A stretch of DNA of 64,000 nt, from assembly GCF_014196925.1 (NCBI RefSeq), contig NZ_JACIEN010000001.1, positions 496,001 to 560,000 of the forward strand, in the 5' to 3' direction. The position numbers were made by a program, and so were the translations under genes. The DNA is from Chelatococcus caeni (GTDB lineage Bacteria; Pseudomonadota; Alphaproteobacteria; Rhizobiales; Beijerinckiaceae). The notes below the pieces were generated by a model. That model was not told where the DNA came from. It ran no database searches and saw only the letters and a program-made list of their open reading frames with translations. Within the stretch, counting starts at the first letter, position 1, and every line of letters starts with the position of its first letter. Positions 53,843-62,920 of the stretch are shown here, one piece after another.

Positions 53843-55087
53843 ATGCCCGCCCTCAGCGCCGCGCCCTCCGTTCATGCCCGCCGGCTGGAGCTGGCGTCTC
53901 TCGTCATGCTGGCGCTGCTGCCGCTGGCGATGGCGCTCGCCAACCGCTCCGCGCCGCTCGTGGTCGGTGTCGCGGCGGTGCTCGCGCTCCTTGCCGCGCT
54001 CGCGGAGCCGCAGGGCCGGATGCGCCTTTTCCTCGCCTCGCGCGCGATGGCGCGTGCGCCGGCGTTCCTCGCCGTCTCCGCCTTCGTGGCCTATGCGGCG
54101 GCGAGCATGGCCTGGAGCGTCCTTCCCCGCGCCTCGCTCTTCACCTTTGGCGAGGCGCTGCTGCCCGCCTTCGCCGCAGCGGTGGCGGCCATCCTCCTGC
54201 CGCGCCGCGTGCCGGGCGCCGTCACGGCGCTGGCGGCCGCGGCCTTCGTGGTGGCCTGCCTGCTCGTCGTCGGCGATCTCGCCACCGGCCTTGCCGTGCG
54301 CCAGGAGCTCGGCCTGCGCGCCACGGGAGGCTTCGTCTTCAACCGCAGCATCATCACGCTGCTGATGCTCGCCTGGCCGCTCGGCCTCCTCTGGTGCGAG
54401 GGCGGGCGCCGGCTTTTCGCGGGCGCCGCTCTGGCCGCCCTGCTCCTCGTGCTGGCCGTCGGCGAATCGGGGGCGGCGCTGATGGGCGCCCTGTGCGGGG
54501 CGGGGGTCTTCGCCGTCGCGCTCCTCAGCCGGCGGGTCGCCATCGCCCTCGTCACGGCCGGGCTCCTGGCCTGTCTCGTCGTCGCTCCCTTCAAGGGCTC
54601 GCTCACGATGCAGCTGCCGGCCTCCTTCGTCGCGGTGGTGCAGCAGCGCGGCCACGCCGTCGAGCGCATCGCGCTGTGGCGCAGCTTCGAGGAGGTGGTC
54701 TGGCGCCGGCCGCTTCTCGGCACCGGCTTCGGCGCGAGCCCGCGCCTTGCCGACGATGCGGTCGCGCAGGAGGTGCCGGAAGACCTGCGCGAGATGCTGG
54801 CGATCGGGCATCCGCACGACGCCTTCCTGCAGATATGGGTCGAGCTCGGCGCCGTCGGTGCCGCGCTGGCTGCGCTCGTGATTGCGACCATGATGCGTGC
54901 GCTGGCGCACTTGCAGGGGCTGCGGCTGGCTGCTTCGCTCGCGCTCGTGGCCTCCGCCGCCGGCGTCATGCTCGTCGGGCACGGGGCCTGGCAGGGCTGG
55001 TGGATCGCGGCCGTGGGCGCCGCGGTCGTCTGGTTCCGGCGCCGTCCGGACAGGGCGGTGCCTTCCAAGGGGGTGGATCATGAGTGA
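53843..55087 (+). CDS. O-antigen ligase/Wzy-like polytopic membrane protein
   Basis: A 414-residue membrane protein with about eleven hydrophobic helices and a periplasmic loop about residues 255-330. The loop includes ERIALWRSFEEVVWRRPLLGTGFGASP and AIGHPHDAFLQIWVELGAVGAAL; this R-x6-h...GxGFG...HxHN-like (here HPHD) motif is characteristic of the O-antigen ligase/polymerase (Wzy_C) family. It may ligate or polymerise a surface polysaccharide. ATG 53843 is preferred over TTG 53831. It overlaps gor by 8 bases, an odd but possibly coupled neighbour. Confidence 0.83.
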   Translation: MPALSAAPSVHARRLELASLVMLALLPLAMALANRSAPLVVGVAAVLALLAALAEPQGRMRLFLASRAMARAPAFLAVSAFVAYAAASMAWSVLPRASLFTFGEALLPAFAAAVAAILLPRRVPGAVTALAAAAFVVACLLVVGDLATGLAVRQELGLRATGGFVFNRSIITLLMLAWPLGLLWCEGGRRLFAGAALAALLLVLAVGESGAALMGALCGAGVFAVALLSRRVAIALVTAGLLACLVVAPFKGSLTMQLPASFVAVVQQRGHAVERIALWRSFEEVVWRRPLLGTGFGASPRLADDAVAQEVPEDLREMLAIGHPHDAFLQIWVELGAVGAALAALVIATMMRALAHLQGLRLAASLALVASAAGVMLVGHGAWQGWWIAAVGAAVVWFRRRPDRAVPSKGVDHE

Positions 55088-56441
55088 TTTCGACGTCGAT
55101 CTCTTCGTGATCGGTGGGGGCTCCGGTGGCGTGCGCGCCGCGCGCATCGCCGCCGGCCACGGCGCCCGCGTCATGCTCGCCGAGGAAGACCGGATGGGCG
55201 GCACCTGCGTCATCCGCGGCTGCGTGCCCAAGAAGCTCCTCGTCTACGCCAGCCGCTTCGCTGCCGATTTCGAGGACGCGGCCGGCTATGGCTGGAGCGT
55301 GCCGAAGGCGGCGTTCGACTGGCCGACCCTGATCAAGAACAAGGATGCGGAGATCGCCCGGCTCGAGGGCATCTACCGCACCAATCTCACCAGGGCCGGC
55401 GTCGAGATCGTCGACAGCCGCGCCGTGATCGAGGATGCCCACACGGTGCGCGTCCTGAAGACCGGCGCGCGCATCCGCGCCCGCGTCATCCTCGTCGCCA
55501 CCGGCGGGCGGGTGGTGAAGGTGCCGGCGGTGCCCGGCATCGAGCACGCGATCACCTCCAACGAGGCCTTCCATCTCGAGCGGCTGCCGGAGCGCATCGC
55601 CGTCGTCGGCGGCGGCTACATCGCCGTCGAGTTCGCGGGGATCTTCGCCGGCCTCGGCGTCGAGACCACCCAGATCCACCGCGGCGAGAAGCTGCTGCGC
55701 GGCTTCGACGAGGATCTGCGCGACGCGCTGGGCGAAGCCTATGCGCGGCGCGGCATCAGGCTCTGCCTCGAATGCGGCCTGACGAGCATCGAGAAGGTGG
55801 GCGGCGAGCTGCTCATCACCCTGACGGACGGGCGCGAGCTGCGCGTCGACCAGGTCATGATCGCGACCGGCCGCATGCCCAACACCGAGAGGCTCGGCCT
55901 CGAGGAGGCGGGCGTGGCGCTCGCCTCCAACGGCGCCATCGTGGTCGACGCCATGTCGCGCACCAACGTGCCGAGCATCTACGCCGTCGGCGACGTGACG
56001 GACCGGGTGAATCTCACCCCCGTCGCCATCCGCGAGGGCCACGCCTTCGCCGACACCGTCTTCGGCAACAGCCCGGGGAGCGTGGACCACAACGTCATCC
56101 CGACCGCCGTCTTCTCCACGCCCGAGATCGGCACCGTCGGCCTCGGCGAAGCCGACGCGCGCCAGCGCTACGGCAACGTCAGGATCTTCCGGTCCAGCTT
56201 CCGCGCCATGAAGGCGACCCTGTCCGGGCGCGAGGACCGGGTGCTGATGAAGATCGTCGTCGACGGCGACACCGACCGGGTGCTCGGCGTCCACATCCTG
56301 GGCGACGGCGCCGGCGAGATGATCCAGCTCGTCGGCATCGCCGTCACCATGGGCGCCACCAAGGCCGACTTCGACCGCACCATGGCCGTCCACCCGACGG
56401 CGGCGGAGGAACTCGTGACCATGCGCACGCCGGTGGCCTGA
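55080..56441 (+). CDS. gor: glutathione-disulfide reductase
   Basis: A 453-residue FAD- and NADPH-dependent disulfide reductase. FAD motif: DLFVIGGGSGGVRAARIAAGHG. Redox-active CX4C: GGTCVIRGCVPKKLLVYAS. NADPH fold: IAVVGGGYIAVEFAGIFAGLG, then TQIHRG with the Arg expected for NADPH. The C-terminal dimer domain ends MAVHPTAAEELVTMRTP, bearing the catalytic His-Glu pair. It maintains reduced glutathione. The start ATG 55080 lies inside the upstream gene's last codons. Confidence 0.95.
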   Translation: MSDFDVDLFVIGGGSGGVRAARIAAGHGARVMLAEEDRMGGTCVIRGCVPKKLLVYASRFAADFEDAAGYGWSVPKAAFDWPTLIKNKDAEIARLEGIYRTNLTRAGVEIVDSRAVIEDAHTVRVLKTGARIRARVILVATGGRVVKVPAVPGIEHAITSNEAFHLERLPERIAVVGGGYIAVEFAGIFAGLGVETTQIHRGEKLLRGFDEDLRDALGEAYARRGIRLCLECGLTSIEKVGGELLITLTDGRELRVDQVMIATGRMPNTERLGLEEAGVALASNGAIVVDAMSRTNVPSIYAVGDVTDRVNLTPVAIREGHAFADTVFGNSPGSVDHNVIPTAVFSTPEIGTVGLGEADARQRYGNVRIFRSSFRAMKATLSGREDRVLMKIVVDGDTDRVLGVHILGDGAGEMIQLVGIAVTMGATKADFDRTMAVHPTAAEELVTMRTPVA

Positions 56442-56584
56442 ACGGAAGCCGTAAGCTCGATTCGCCTTCACCTGCGGGAAACGACACCCGCGCCTCGCCC
56501 GGCGACCGCAACGGGAAGGCGCTGGGCTGGGCTCTCCTGTTGCCGCGCGGAGATCCCTGCCTGAAGCTTTGTTGGCTCGCGTTC

Positions 56585-56716
56585 ATGTACAATGCCATCA
56601 AGCGATATATTTCTGATAGTTATTGCCATGTCGATTTGAGTGACTATGATCCGGTGTTGCTGTTAAGCGATAATTGCGCAGTGCATATATTTTGTTTATT
56701 GGAATGGATTGGCTGA
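56585..56716 (+). CDS. possible 43-codon small ORF in AT-rich leader
   Basis: ATG 56585 opens a 43-codon frame with natural-looking composition (RYISDSYCHVDLSDYDPVLLL) that ends 1 base before the ATG of the gene at 56718. The DNA here is AT-rich relative to the window. No Shine-Dalgarno is obvious. It might be a coupled leader peptide or chance. Confidence 0.3.
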   Translation: MYNAIKRYISDSYCHVDLSDYDPVLLLSDNCAVHIFCLLEWIG

Positions 56717-56717
56717 C

Positions 56718-57656
56718 ATGAATAACCGTATTGCTGGCATGGATGCCGCGGCAGCGAAGCGCCTCGGCAATGTCGTGGCGGAGTTCTCGGATCATGTGCG
56801 GCGAAGCGGCGGCGCGCCGGTTTTGCCGAGCGTCGTCCGGCAGCGCGTGCGCGAGGCCAGGGGGAGCCAGAATGGCCCGGTGCCTATGCGCCGGCCCGCA
56901 ACCCCGGATCCGAGTGCCGGACAGGCGGAAACCTTGCTGGCTCCGGTGCAGCGAGCGGTGGAGCGCGGTCGCGACGCCCTCGGGCGTGCCGGCCCGGTCG
57001 TTGCGCCAGCGCTCGAACTGGCGGCCGCAAGCGCCTCTCATTGGGCGACGTCAGCCGAGGGAAATGTGAGCCTCGGTCGAGATTTCCTGAGCAACGAGCT
57101 GTGGCGCGGCTCCATCCGGCTGCCCGAAGCCCCTCAGAGCGAAGAGGCCGGCGCTTCCGGGCGTCTCGGCGAGTTGGCCGGTCGGGGTACCTACGCTGCC
57201 ACGACAGCGGGGCGCGCAAAGCTGCTCTTCACATTGCTCGGCAATACGCCACTGTCCTCGGCAGCCGGCTATGCCTATGCGGTCGGCTGGGGCGTCAATG
57301 CGTTGTCCGGCGCGGCGAAGGCATGCGTGGATGTTTCGCAGGACCTGTCCCAGCGGGGTCTGCGGGGCGGGCTGCTGCTCACGCGTGACGCCTTCGCCCT
57401 GCTGTCCGCGGGTCTCAATCTGGCGGCGGCGGTCGAGAGTGGATATGCGCAGCGGGCTGCGGATGCCGGGGATGACGCAGGGGCCGTCGGGCATGCGCGC
57501 ACGTCGGCCTTCCTGTGGGGCGGAGGTTCCCTGAGCGGCATCGCTTCGGGCGGGGCTCAGCTCCTGGCTGATTACATCGCGCCTGCACGACCGGCGCCGC
57601 GTGAAGCAGCTTCCACGGCGCCGGATGTCGAGGCGCAGCGGTTGCTCCCCACCTGA
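56718..57656 (+). CDS. unrecognised protein (312 aa) behind an AT-rich leader
   Basis: A 312-residue protein with no family I can name. Residues 1-110 are hydrophilic and basic (AKRLGNVVAEFSDHVRRSGG, VVRQRVREARGS). Three glycine-rich hydrophobic stretches lie at about 168-198, 217-240 and 263-288, for example AAGYAYAVGWGVNALSGAA and FALLSAGLNLAAAVESGY, which suggest membrane insertion. The last 25 residues are Pro/Ala rich. No signal peptide. The leader (56570-56717) is AT-rich, unlike surrounding genes, consistent with acquired DNA. It stands alone between gor and a convergent MFS gene. Confidence 0.65.
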   Translation: MNNRIAGMDAAAAKRLGNVVAEFSDHVRRSGGAPVLPSVVRQRVREARGSQNGPVPMRRPATPDPSAGQAETLLAPVQRAVERGRDALGRAGPVVAPALELAAASASHWATSAEGNVSLGRDFLSNELWRGSIRLPEAPQSEEAGASGRLGELAGRGTYAATTAGRAKLLFTLLGNTPLSSAAGYAYAVGWGVNALSGAAKACVDVSQDLSQRGLRGGLLLTRDAFALLSAGLNLAAAVESGYAQRAADAGDDAGAVGHARTSAFLWGGGSLSGIASGGAQLLADYIAPARPAPREAASTAPDVEAQRLLPT

Positions 57657-57722
57657 GCCGATCGGCGTAGGAGGGGACGTCCCGGCCTCTGGCCGGGGCG
57701 CCCCGCCGGTCGTCCAGGATCT

Positions 57723-58925
57723 TTACGGCACCGGATGATGCGCCGCCGTGCCGGGCGGTGCGTCCAGCGCCAGCTGCGCATCGGAGGGCGGGCGCTGCAT
57801 CATGCGCCAGGCGACGAAGCCGGCGAGCATGGCGTGGATGGCGGCGTTGTGCACGAAGAGCATGACGTCGCCGACGAGCGTCATCAGCGTCGAGGCGACG
57901 ATGGGCCCGACGATGCCGCCGACGCAATAGAGGAACAGGAGGGTGCTGGACAGGTGCACGGCCCCCTCCTGCGAGCGCCGGTCGTTGGCGTGGGCCGAGA
58001 TCAGCGGGTAGATGACGGACGTGGTCAGGCCGAGCGCGAAGGCGAGCGCGTAGAGCACCGCCGTCTCGCCGCGCCCGACGATGACGAGCGCCACCTCGAC
58101 GATGCAGGCGACGGCCGAGACGCCGAGGATGACGCCGCGCCGGTCGACGATGTCCGACAGCTTGCCGACGGGATAGGGCGCGGTGGCCGAGCCGAGGATC
58201 ATGGCGGTCATGAAGCTGGCGACGACGCTGGCGCCGAGGTCGAGCCGCTCCACATAGGCGGGGGCGAGCGACCAGAAGCTGCCGTTGGCGAGGCCGACGA
58301 GCAGGATGCCGACGGCGCCGATCGGCGTCGTGCGGAAGAGCTCCAGGATGCGCAGCCGCCCCTTGGCCGGCAGCGGCGGGGCCTCGGCCCGCGTCATGGC
58401 GAGCGGCACGAGCGCCAGCATGAGGAAGGCGGAGGCGCCGGAGAACAGGCTGAAGGAGCGCGCGCTGTCGAGGCGCAGCAGCTGCTGGCCCGCGGCGGAG
58501 CCGGCAAAGTTGACGATGTTGTAGAGGCCGAGCATGCGGCCGCGGTTGCGGTCGTGCGCCTTGGCGTTGATCCAGGCCTCGACGATGGCGTAGAGCCCGG
58601 CGAAGCAGAAGCCGACGAGCCCGCGCAGCACCATCCAGACGAGCGGCGAGATGAAGATCGCGAAGCCGAGGCACGCCGCCGCCGCCACCGCGGCGAAGGC
58701 CGCGAAGGCGCGGATGTGCCCGGCCCGCCGCACGATGGCCGGCGTCACCCAGGTGCCGGCGAGCATGCCGCCGAAATAGACGGAGCCGATGACGCCGACC
58801 TCCGTCGGGGAGAAGCCCTCGAGCACCCCGCGCAGCGGCACCAGCGTGGTCAGAAGGCCGTTGCCGGCGATGAGGATGAAAACGGCGAGGAGAACCGGGG
58901 ACAGGGCAACGATGGCGGTCGGCAC
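57723..58925 (-). CDS. MFS transporter, YcaD-like
   Basis: A 400-residue 12-helix transporter. The start is set at GTG 58925 just before the first helix (IVALSPVLLAVFILIAGNGLL); the open frame upstream is not protein-like. Readable blocks are LRGLVGFCFAGLYAIVEAWINAKAHDRNRGRMLGLYNIVNF, typical of the YcaD/YfkF branch, and GKLSDIVDRRGVILG as the second-half motif A. Substrate unknown. It is divergent from the DMT gene at 59279. Confidence 0.87.
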   Translation of the reverse strand: MPTAIVALSPVLLAVFILIAGNGLLTTLVPLRGVLEGFSPTEVGVIGSVYFGGMLAGTWVTPAIVRRAGHIRAFAAFAAVAAAACLGFAIFISPLVWMVLRGLVGFCFAGLYAIVEAWINAKAHDRNRGRMLGLYNIVNFAGSAAGQQLLRLDSARSFSLFSGASAFLMLALVPLAMTRAEAPPLPAKGRLRILELFRTTPIGAVGILLVGLANGSFWSLAPAYVERLDLGASVVASFMTAMILGSATAPYPVGKLSDIVDRRGVILGVSAVACIVEVALVIVGRGETAVLYALAFALGLTTSVIYPLISAHANDRRSQEGAVHLSSTLLFLYCVGGIVGPIVASTLMTLVGDVMLFVHNAAIHAMLAGFVAWRMMQRPPSDAQLALDAPPGTAAHHPVP

Positions 58926-59278
58926 GATCGGGTCCGGTGTTCGGGCGGGGCGCGTCGGCGCGCATCTCCAACCTTCGCCAAGAGAGGCGGGAAAGGAAAG
59001 TGCTTCGTCGGCGCTGCAGTCATTCAACCAGGGCAGGGCGTCCCGGGCCTTGCGGACCGTGACGGGCGGATGATCATCCTGCGCGAATGTGGCAGCGGAC
59101 GGGCGACGATTGCCGCTGTCGCGCCGCATATCCTGCTGCGGACGGGCGCCGATTTTGCGCAAAATGCTTCGCCGATGCGCGATTCTCCCGCCCTGACGGC
59201 ACGGAGGGTCGACGGGCGGGCCTGCCTTGGGCAGGCGGCCGCGACGCCGCGCCGGAGCGCAGAAAGCAATATCGCACC
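58926..59278. other. 353-base divergent promoter region
   Basis: No gene supported between the leftward MFS and rightward DMT genes. Its notable feature is the palindrome at 59152-59165. Start codons of both genes lie at its edges. Confidence 0.5.
59152..59165. promoter_or_regulatory. perfect 14-base palindrome in divergent promoter
   Basis: ATTTTGCGCAAAAT is fully symmetric and stands out in GC-rich sequence. It lies 114 bases upstream of the DMT gene start. It could be the operator of an unlinked dimeric regulator; no regulator gene is adjacent. Confidence 0.45.
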
Positions 59279-60250
59279 ATGATCATCGGACTTCTGGCCG
59301 GGCTCGCCGCCGGCGCCGTGTGGGGGCTCGTCTTCGTCGGTCCGGCGGCGGTGATGCCCTATACCAGCCTCGACCTCACGGTCGCGCGCTATCTCGCCTT
59401 CGGCATCGGCTCGCTCCTCCTGATGCTGACGGTGCCGCGCTGCCGGGCGGGCATCGTGCCGCGGCGGGATGCCGGCGCCGGGCTCGTGCTCGGCCTCACC
59501 GGCTATGTCGTCTACTACCTTCTGGCCGCCGGCGCGGTGCAGCTTGCCGGGCCGGCCATCCCGCCGCTCGTCATCGGCTCGCTGCCGGTGGTGCTGGCGC
59601 TCGTCGGCAACTGGCGGGAGCGGACGGTGCGCTGGCGGGCGCTTGCGATGCCGCTCGGGCTGATCCTCGCCGGCCTTGCGCTCGTCAATGTCGCGACGCT
59701 CGCCGGGGCGGACAGCGCCGCCTCGCGCGCCGACGTCGTCCTCGGCTGCCTGTGCGCCCTCGGCGCCGTCGCCGTGTGGACGGTCTACGCCCTCGTCAAC
59801 GCCCGCACCTCGCGGGCGCTCGCGGGGGACGGCGTCTATGCCTGGACGAGCCTGCAGGGCGTCGGCTCGCTCGTCGGCGTGCTGCCGCTCGTGCCGCTCC
59901 TCGCCATCGACGGCTGGTCGAGCGTGCCGCAGCTCGGCCTCCTCAATGCCGACGGCCTGCGTCTCGTCCTCTGGGCGGTCCTGCTCGGGCTGGTCAGCTC
60001 CTGGGTCGGCACGGTGCTCTGGATCATCGCGGCGCGGCGCCTGCCGGTGGCGCTCGCCGGGCAGCTCATCGTTTCCGAGACGGTCTTCGCCCTCGTCTAC
60101 GGCTTCCTCTTCGAGGGCCGCTGGCCGACGCCCGGAGAGGTGGGCGGCGCCGGCCTCCTCATGCTCGGCGTCTTCGCGGCGGCGAGCGCCTTCCGCCGGG
60201 CGGAGGAGGGCAGCAAAGACGCTCGCCTTGTCGCGGACTGTCAGCTATAA
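59279..60250 (+). CDS. EamA/DMT-superfamily transporter
   Basis: A 323-residue membrane protein with ten hydrophobic helices in two EamA repeats. The first repeat begins GLLAGLAAGAVWGLVFVGPAAVMP; the second has GCLCALGAVAVWTVYALVNARTSRAL and ARRLPVALAGQLIVSETVFALVYGFLFEGRWPT. The C-terminal tail is hydrophilic. Substrate unknown; family members export amino acids or metabolites. It is distinct from the DMT protein at 37229. The DAHP synthase gene begins 69 bases downstream. Confidence 0.87.
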   Translation: MIIGLLAGLAAGAVWGLVFVGPAAVMPYTSLDLTVARYLAFGIGSLLLMLTVPRCRAGIVPRRDAGAGLVLGLTGYVVYYLLAAGAVQLAGPAIPPLVIGSLPVVLALVGNWRERTVRWRALAMPLGLILAGLALVNVATLAGADSAASRADVVLGCLCALGAVAVWTVYALVNARTSRALAGDGVYAWTSLQGVGSLVGVLPLVPLLAIDGWSSVPQLGLLNADGLRLVLWAVLLGLVSSWVGTVLWIIAARRLPVALAGQLIVSETVFALVYGFLFEGRWPTPGEVGGAGLLMLGVFAAASAFRRAEEGSKDARLVADCQL

Positions 60251-60319
60251 GCGCCACCTCTGCTGTGGCACGATGGAGGGAGCCTGACGGCTTTCCCTGT
60301 ACTGTTGGGAGTTGGTGAG

Positions 60320-61705
60320 ATGACCGAGCGGTGGACGCCCGCGAGCTGGAGGAAGATGCCCATCCAGCAGGTGCCTGTCTATCCGGATGCCGATGCTCTT
60401 ACGAGCGTCGAGCAGCAGCTTGCCGGTTTTCCGCCGCTCGTTTTTGCAGGTGAGGCCCGCCGGTTGAAGCGCGACCTCGCCAAGGTCGCGGCCGGCGAAG
60501 CCTTCCTCCTGCAGGGAGGCGACTGCGCCGAGAGCTTCGCCGAGCATTCCGCCGACAACATCCGCGATTTCTTCCGCCTGTTCCTGCAGATGGCGGTGGT
60601 GCTCACCTTCGCCGGCGCCTCGCCGGTGGTGAAGGTCGGCCGTGTCGCCGGCCAGTTCGCCAAGCCGCGCTCGGCGCCGACCGAGAAGGTGGGCGACACC
60701 GAGCTGCCGAGCTACCGCGGCGACATCATCAACGGCATCGAGTTCACGGAAGAAACCCGCACGCCGGACGCGCGCCGCCAGCTCATGGTCTACCGCCAGT
60801 CGGCGGCGACGCTGAACCTCCTGCGCGCCTTCGCCGGCGGCGGCTATGCCAACCTGCAGAACGCCCACCGCTGGATGCTCGGCTTCGTGAAGGACAGCCC
60901 CTCGTCGGGCCGCTACCAGGAGCTCGCCGGGCGCATCACCGAGGCGCTCGACTTCATGCGCGCCTGCGGCATCGACCCGGAGTCGCATCCCGAGATGCGC
61001 TCGACCGACTTCTACACCAGCCACGAGGCCCTGCTGCTCGGCTACGAGGAGGCGCTGACCCGCGTCGATTCCACCTCGGGCGACTGGTACGCCACCTCGG
61101 GCCATATGGTGTGGATCGGCGACCGCACGCGCCAGCCCGACCACGCGCATGTCGAATACTGCCGCGGCATCAGAAACCCGATCGGCCTCAAGTGCGGCCC
61201 CTCGCTGAAGGCCGACGAGCTGCTGCACCTCATCGACACGCTCAACCCCGACAACGAGGCGGGCCGCCTGACGCTGATCTGCCGCTTCGGCGCCGACAAG
61301 GTGCTGGAGCACCTGCCGGCCCTCGTCCGGGCGGTGAAGGAGAGCGGGCGCTCGGTCGTGTGGTCGTGCGACCCCATGCACGGCAACACGGTCAAGGCCG
61401 GCAACGGCTACAAGACCCGGCCCTTCGACCTCATCATGCGCGAGATCAAGGGCTTCTTCGACGTGCACCAGGCCGAGGGCACGCACGCCGGCGGCATTCA
61501 CCTTGAGATGACGGGCAAGAACGTCACCGAATGCACCGGCGGCGCCCGCGCCCTGACGGACGAGGACCTGCACGACCGCTACCACACCCATTGCGACCCG
61601 CGCCTCAATGCGGAGCAGGCGCTCGAGGTGGCCTTCCTCGTCGCCGAGCGGCTGAAGCGCGAGCGCGCCGCGCGCATCGTGCCGCATGTCGAGGCGGCCG
61701 AGTAA
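60320..61705 (+). CDS. 3-deoxy-7-phosphoheptulonate synthase, class II
   Basis: A 461-residue plant-type (AroA-II) DAHP synthase, the first step of aromatic amino-acid synthesis, condensing PEP and erythrose 4-phosphate. The start [11 protein letters not shown] and the blocks [15 protein letters not shown] (metal-ligand Cys), [55 protein letters not shown] and SCDPMHGNT (metal His) are all class II landmarks. Length fits the family. GGGAG lies upstream of ATG 60320. A terminator follows. Confidence 0.95.
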   Translation: MTERWTPASWRKMPIQQVPVYPDADALTSVEQQLAGFPPLVFAGEARRLKRDLAKVAAGEAFLLQGGDCAESFAEHSADNIRDFFRLFLQMAVVLTFAGASPVVKVGRVAGQFAKPRSAPTEKVGDTELPSYRGDIINGIEFTEETRTPDARRQLMVYRQSAATLNLLRAFAGGGYANLQNAHRWMLGFVKDSPSSGRYQELAGRITEALDFMRACGIDPESHPEMRSTDFYTSHEALLLGYEEALTRVDSTSGDWYATSGHMVWIGDRTRQPDHAHVEYCRGIRNPIGLKCGPSLKADELLHLIDTLNPDNEAGRLTLICRFGADKVLEHLPALVRAVKESGRSVVWSCDPMHGNTVKAGNGYKTRPFDLIMREIKGFFDVHQAEGTHAGGIHLEMTGKNVTECTGGARALTDEDLHDRYHTHCDPRLNAEQALEVAFLVAERLKRERAARIVPHVEAAE

Positions 61706-61725
61706 GCTTCCCTTCGGGGAATGGA

Positions 61726-61756
61726 AAGGGCGGCCCTTGGGGCCGCCCTTCTCGTT
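61726..61756. terminator. terminator between DAHP synthase gene and convergent oxidoreductase
   Basis: Perfect 11-base arms AAGGGCGGCCC (61726-61736) and GGGCCGCCCTT (61740-61750) around TTG, followed by CTCGTTT. It lies between two convergent stop codons. Confidence 0.8.
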
Positions 61757-62773
61757 TCAGGGCTGTTCCAGGACGATCTTGCCGATCGCGCGGCCGGATT
61801 CGATGAGCGCATGGGCCGCCCTCAGGTTGTCCGCCGTCAGCGGGCCGAAGCGCTCGCGCAGGGTGGTGGTGAGGAGACCCGCATCGACGAGTTCGGCGAC
61901 TTCGTCGAGGAGGCGGTGCTGCGCTTCCATGTCGGGCGTGCGGAACATGGAGCGCGTGAACATCATCTCCCACAGGAAGGCGAGGCTCTTGCCCTTGAGG
62001 GCCATGATGTCGAGCGGCTTGGCGGGATCGTCGATGGCGCAGATGCGCCCCTGCGGGCGCAGGGCGGCGACGATCTCCGCCCAATGGTCATCCGTATTGG
62101 TCAGCGAGAAGACGTAATCGACCTCGCCGATGCCGATGCGCTTCAGCTCCTCGGACAGGGGCTGGCGATGGTCGATGACGTGATGCGCGCCGGCCTGCCG
62201 CACCCAGTCCTGCGTCTCGGTCCGCGAGGCGGTGCCGATGACGGTCAGCGACGTCAGCCGCCGCGCGAGCTGGACGGCGATGGAGCCGACGCCGCCGGCG
62301 GCGCCCACGATGAGCAGCGAACCTGCGCCCGGTGCCTTGCCGACCGGCACGGCGAGGCGGTCGAACAGCGCCTCCCAGGCGGTGATGGACGTGAGCGGCA
62401 GGGCCGCCGCCTCGGCGAAGGACAGGCTCTTCGGCTTGTGCCCGACGATGCGCTCGTCTACCGCCTGCAGTTCCGCATTGCTGCCCGGTCGGGTGATGTC
62501 GCCGGCATAGAACACCTCGTCGCCGGGCTTGAAGAGGCTGGCCTCGGGGCCGACCTTCTCCACGATGCCCGCCGCATCCCAGCCGAGGATCACCGGCGCC
62601 TCCGGCTTGCCCTGCCGGCGCATGCGGACTTTGGTGTCGACCGGGTTGACGGAAACCGCCTTCACCCGCACGAGGAGGTCGCGCGGGCCGATGGCCGGTT
62701 CCGGCGCCTCGAATGTGAACAGGGCCCTCGCGTCGTCGGCGGGCAGGGAGTCGACATAACCGATCGCCTTCAT
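61757..62773 (-). CDS. zinc-type alcohol dehydrogenase-like NADPH:quinone oxidoreductase
   Basis: A 338-residue medium-chain dehydrogenase of the quinone-oxidoreductase branch (TIGR02817-like). It begins KAIGYVDSLPADDARALFTFEAPEP and has RDLLVRVKAVSVNPVDTKVRM, WDAAGIVEKVGPEASLFKPGDEV and the NADP fold SLLIVGAAGGVGSIAVQLAR. Structural zinc ligands are absent, as is normal for this branch. It reduces quinones or other electrophiles. It is divergent from an HxlR regulator across a strong operator, which suggests induction by such compounds. Confidence 0.9.
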   Translation of the reverse strand: MKAIGYVDSLPADDARALFTFEAPEPAIGPRDLLVRVKAVSVNPVDTKVRMRRQGKPEAPVILGWDAAGIVEKVGPEASLFKPGDEVFYAGDITRPGSNAELQAVDERIVGHKPKSLSFAEAAALPLTSITAWEALFDRLAVPVGKAPGAGSLLIVGAAGGVGSIAVQLARRLTSLTVIGTASRTETQDWVRQAGAHHVIDHRQPLSEELKRIGIGEVDYVFSLTNTDDHWAEIVAALRPQGRICAIDDPAKPLDIMALKGKSLAFLWEMMFTRSMFRTPDMEAQHRLLDEVAELVDAGLLTTTLRERFGPLTADNLRAAHALIESGRAIGKIVLEQP

Positions 62774-62876
62774 GATGATCTCCGGGTCAGGATTGCAGGC
62801 GGTGCCGGTGCGGCATCGCCGTCGCCGGAAATGTGGTTCTGTTCGAAGTCAAGGCCAAGAAGGCACAAGGTTGTCT

Positions 62877-62900
62877 CCTGGTATCAGGATTGATACCAGG
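62877..62900. promoter_or_regulatory. HxlR operator candidate
   Basis: CCTGGTATCA-GGAT-TGATACCAGG has perfect 10-base arms. It is 20 bases upstream of the HxlR ATG and in the promoter shared with the quinone-oxidoreductase gene. HxlR-type proteins bind such sites as dimers. Confidence 0.8.
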
Positions 62901-62920
62901 CTATTCGCGGAGTGAAGGGA

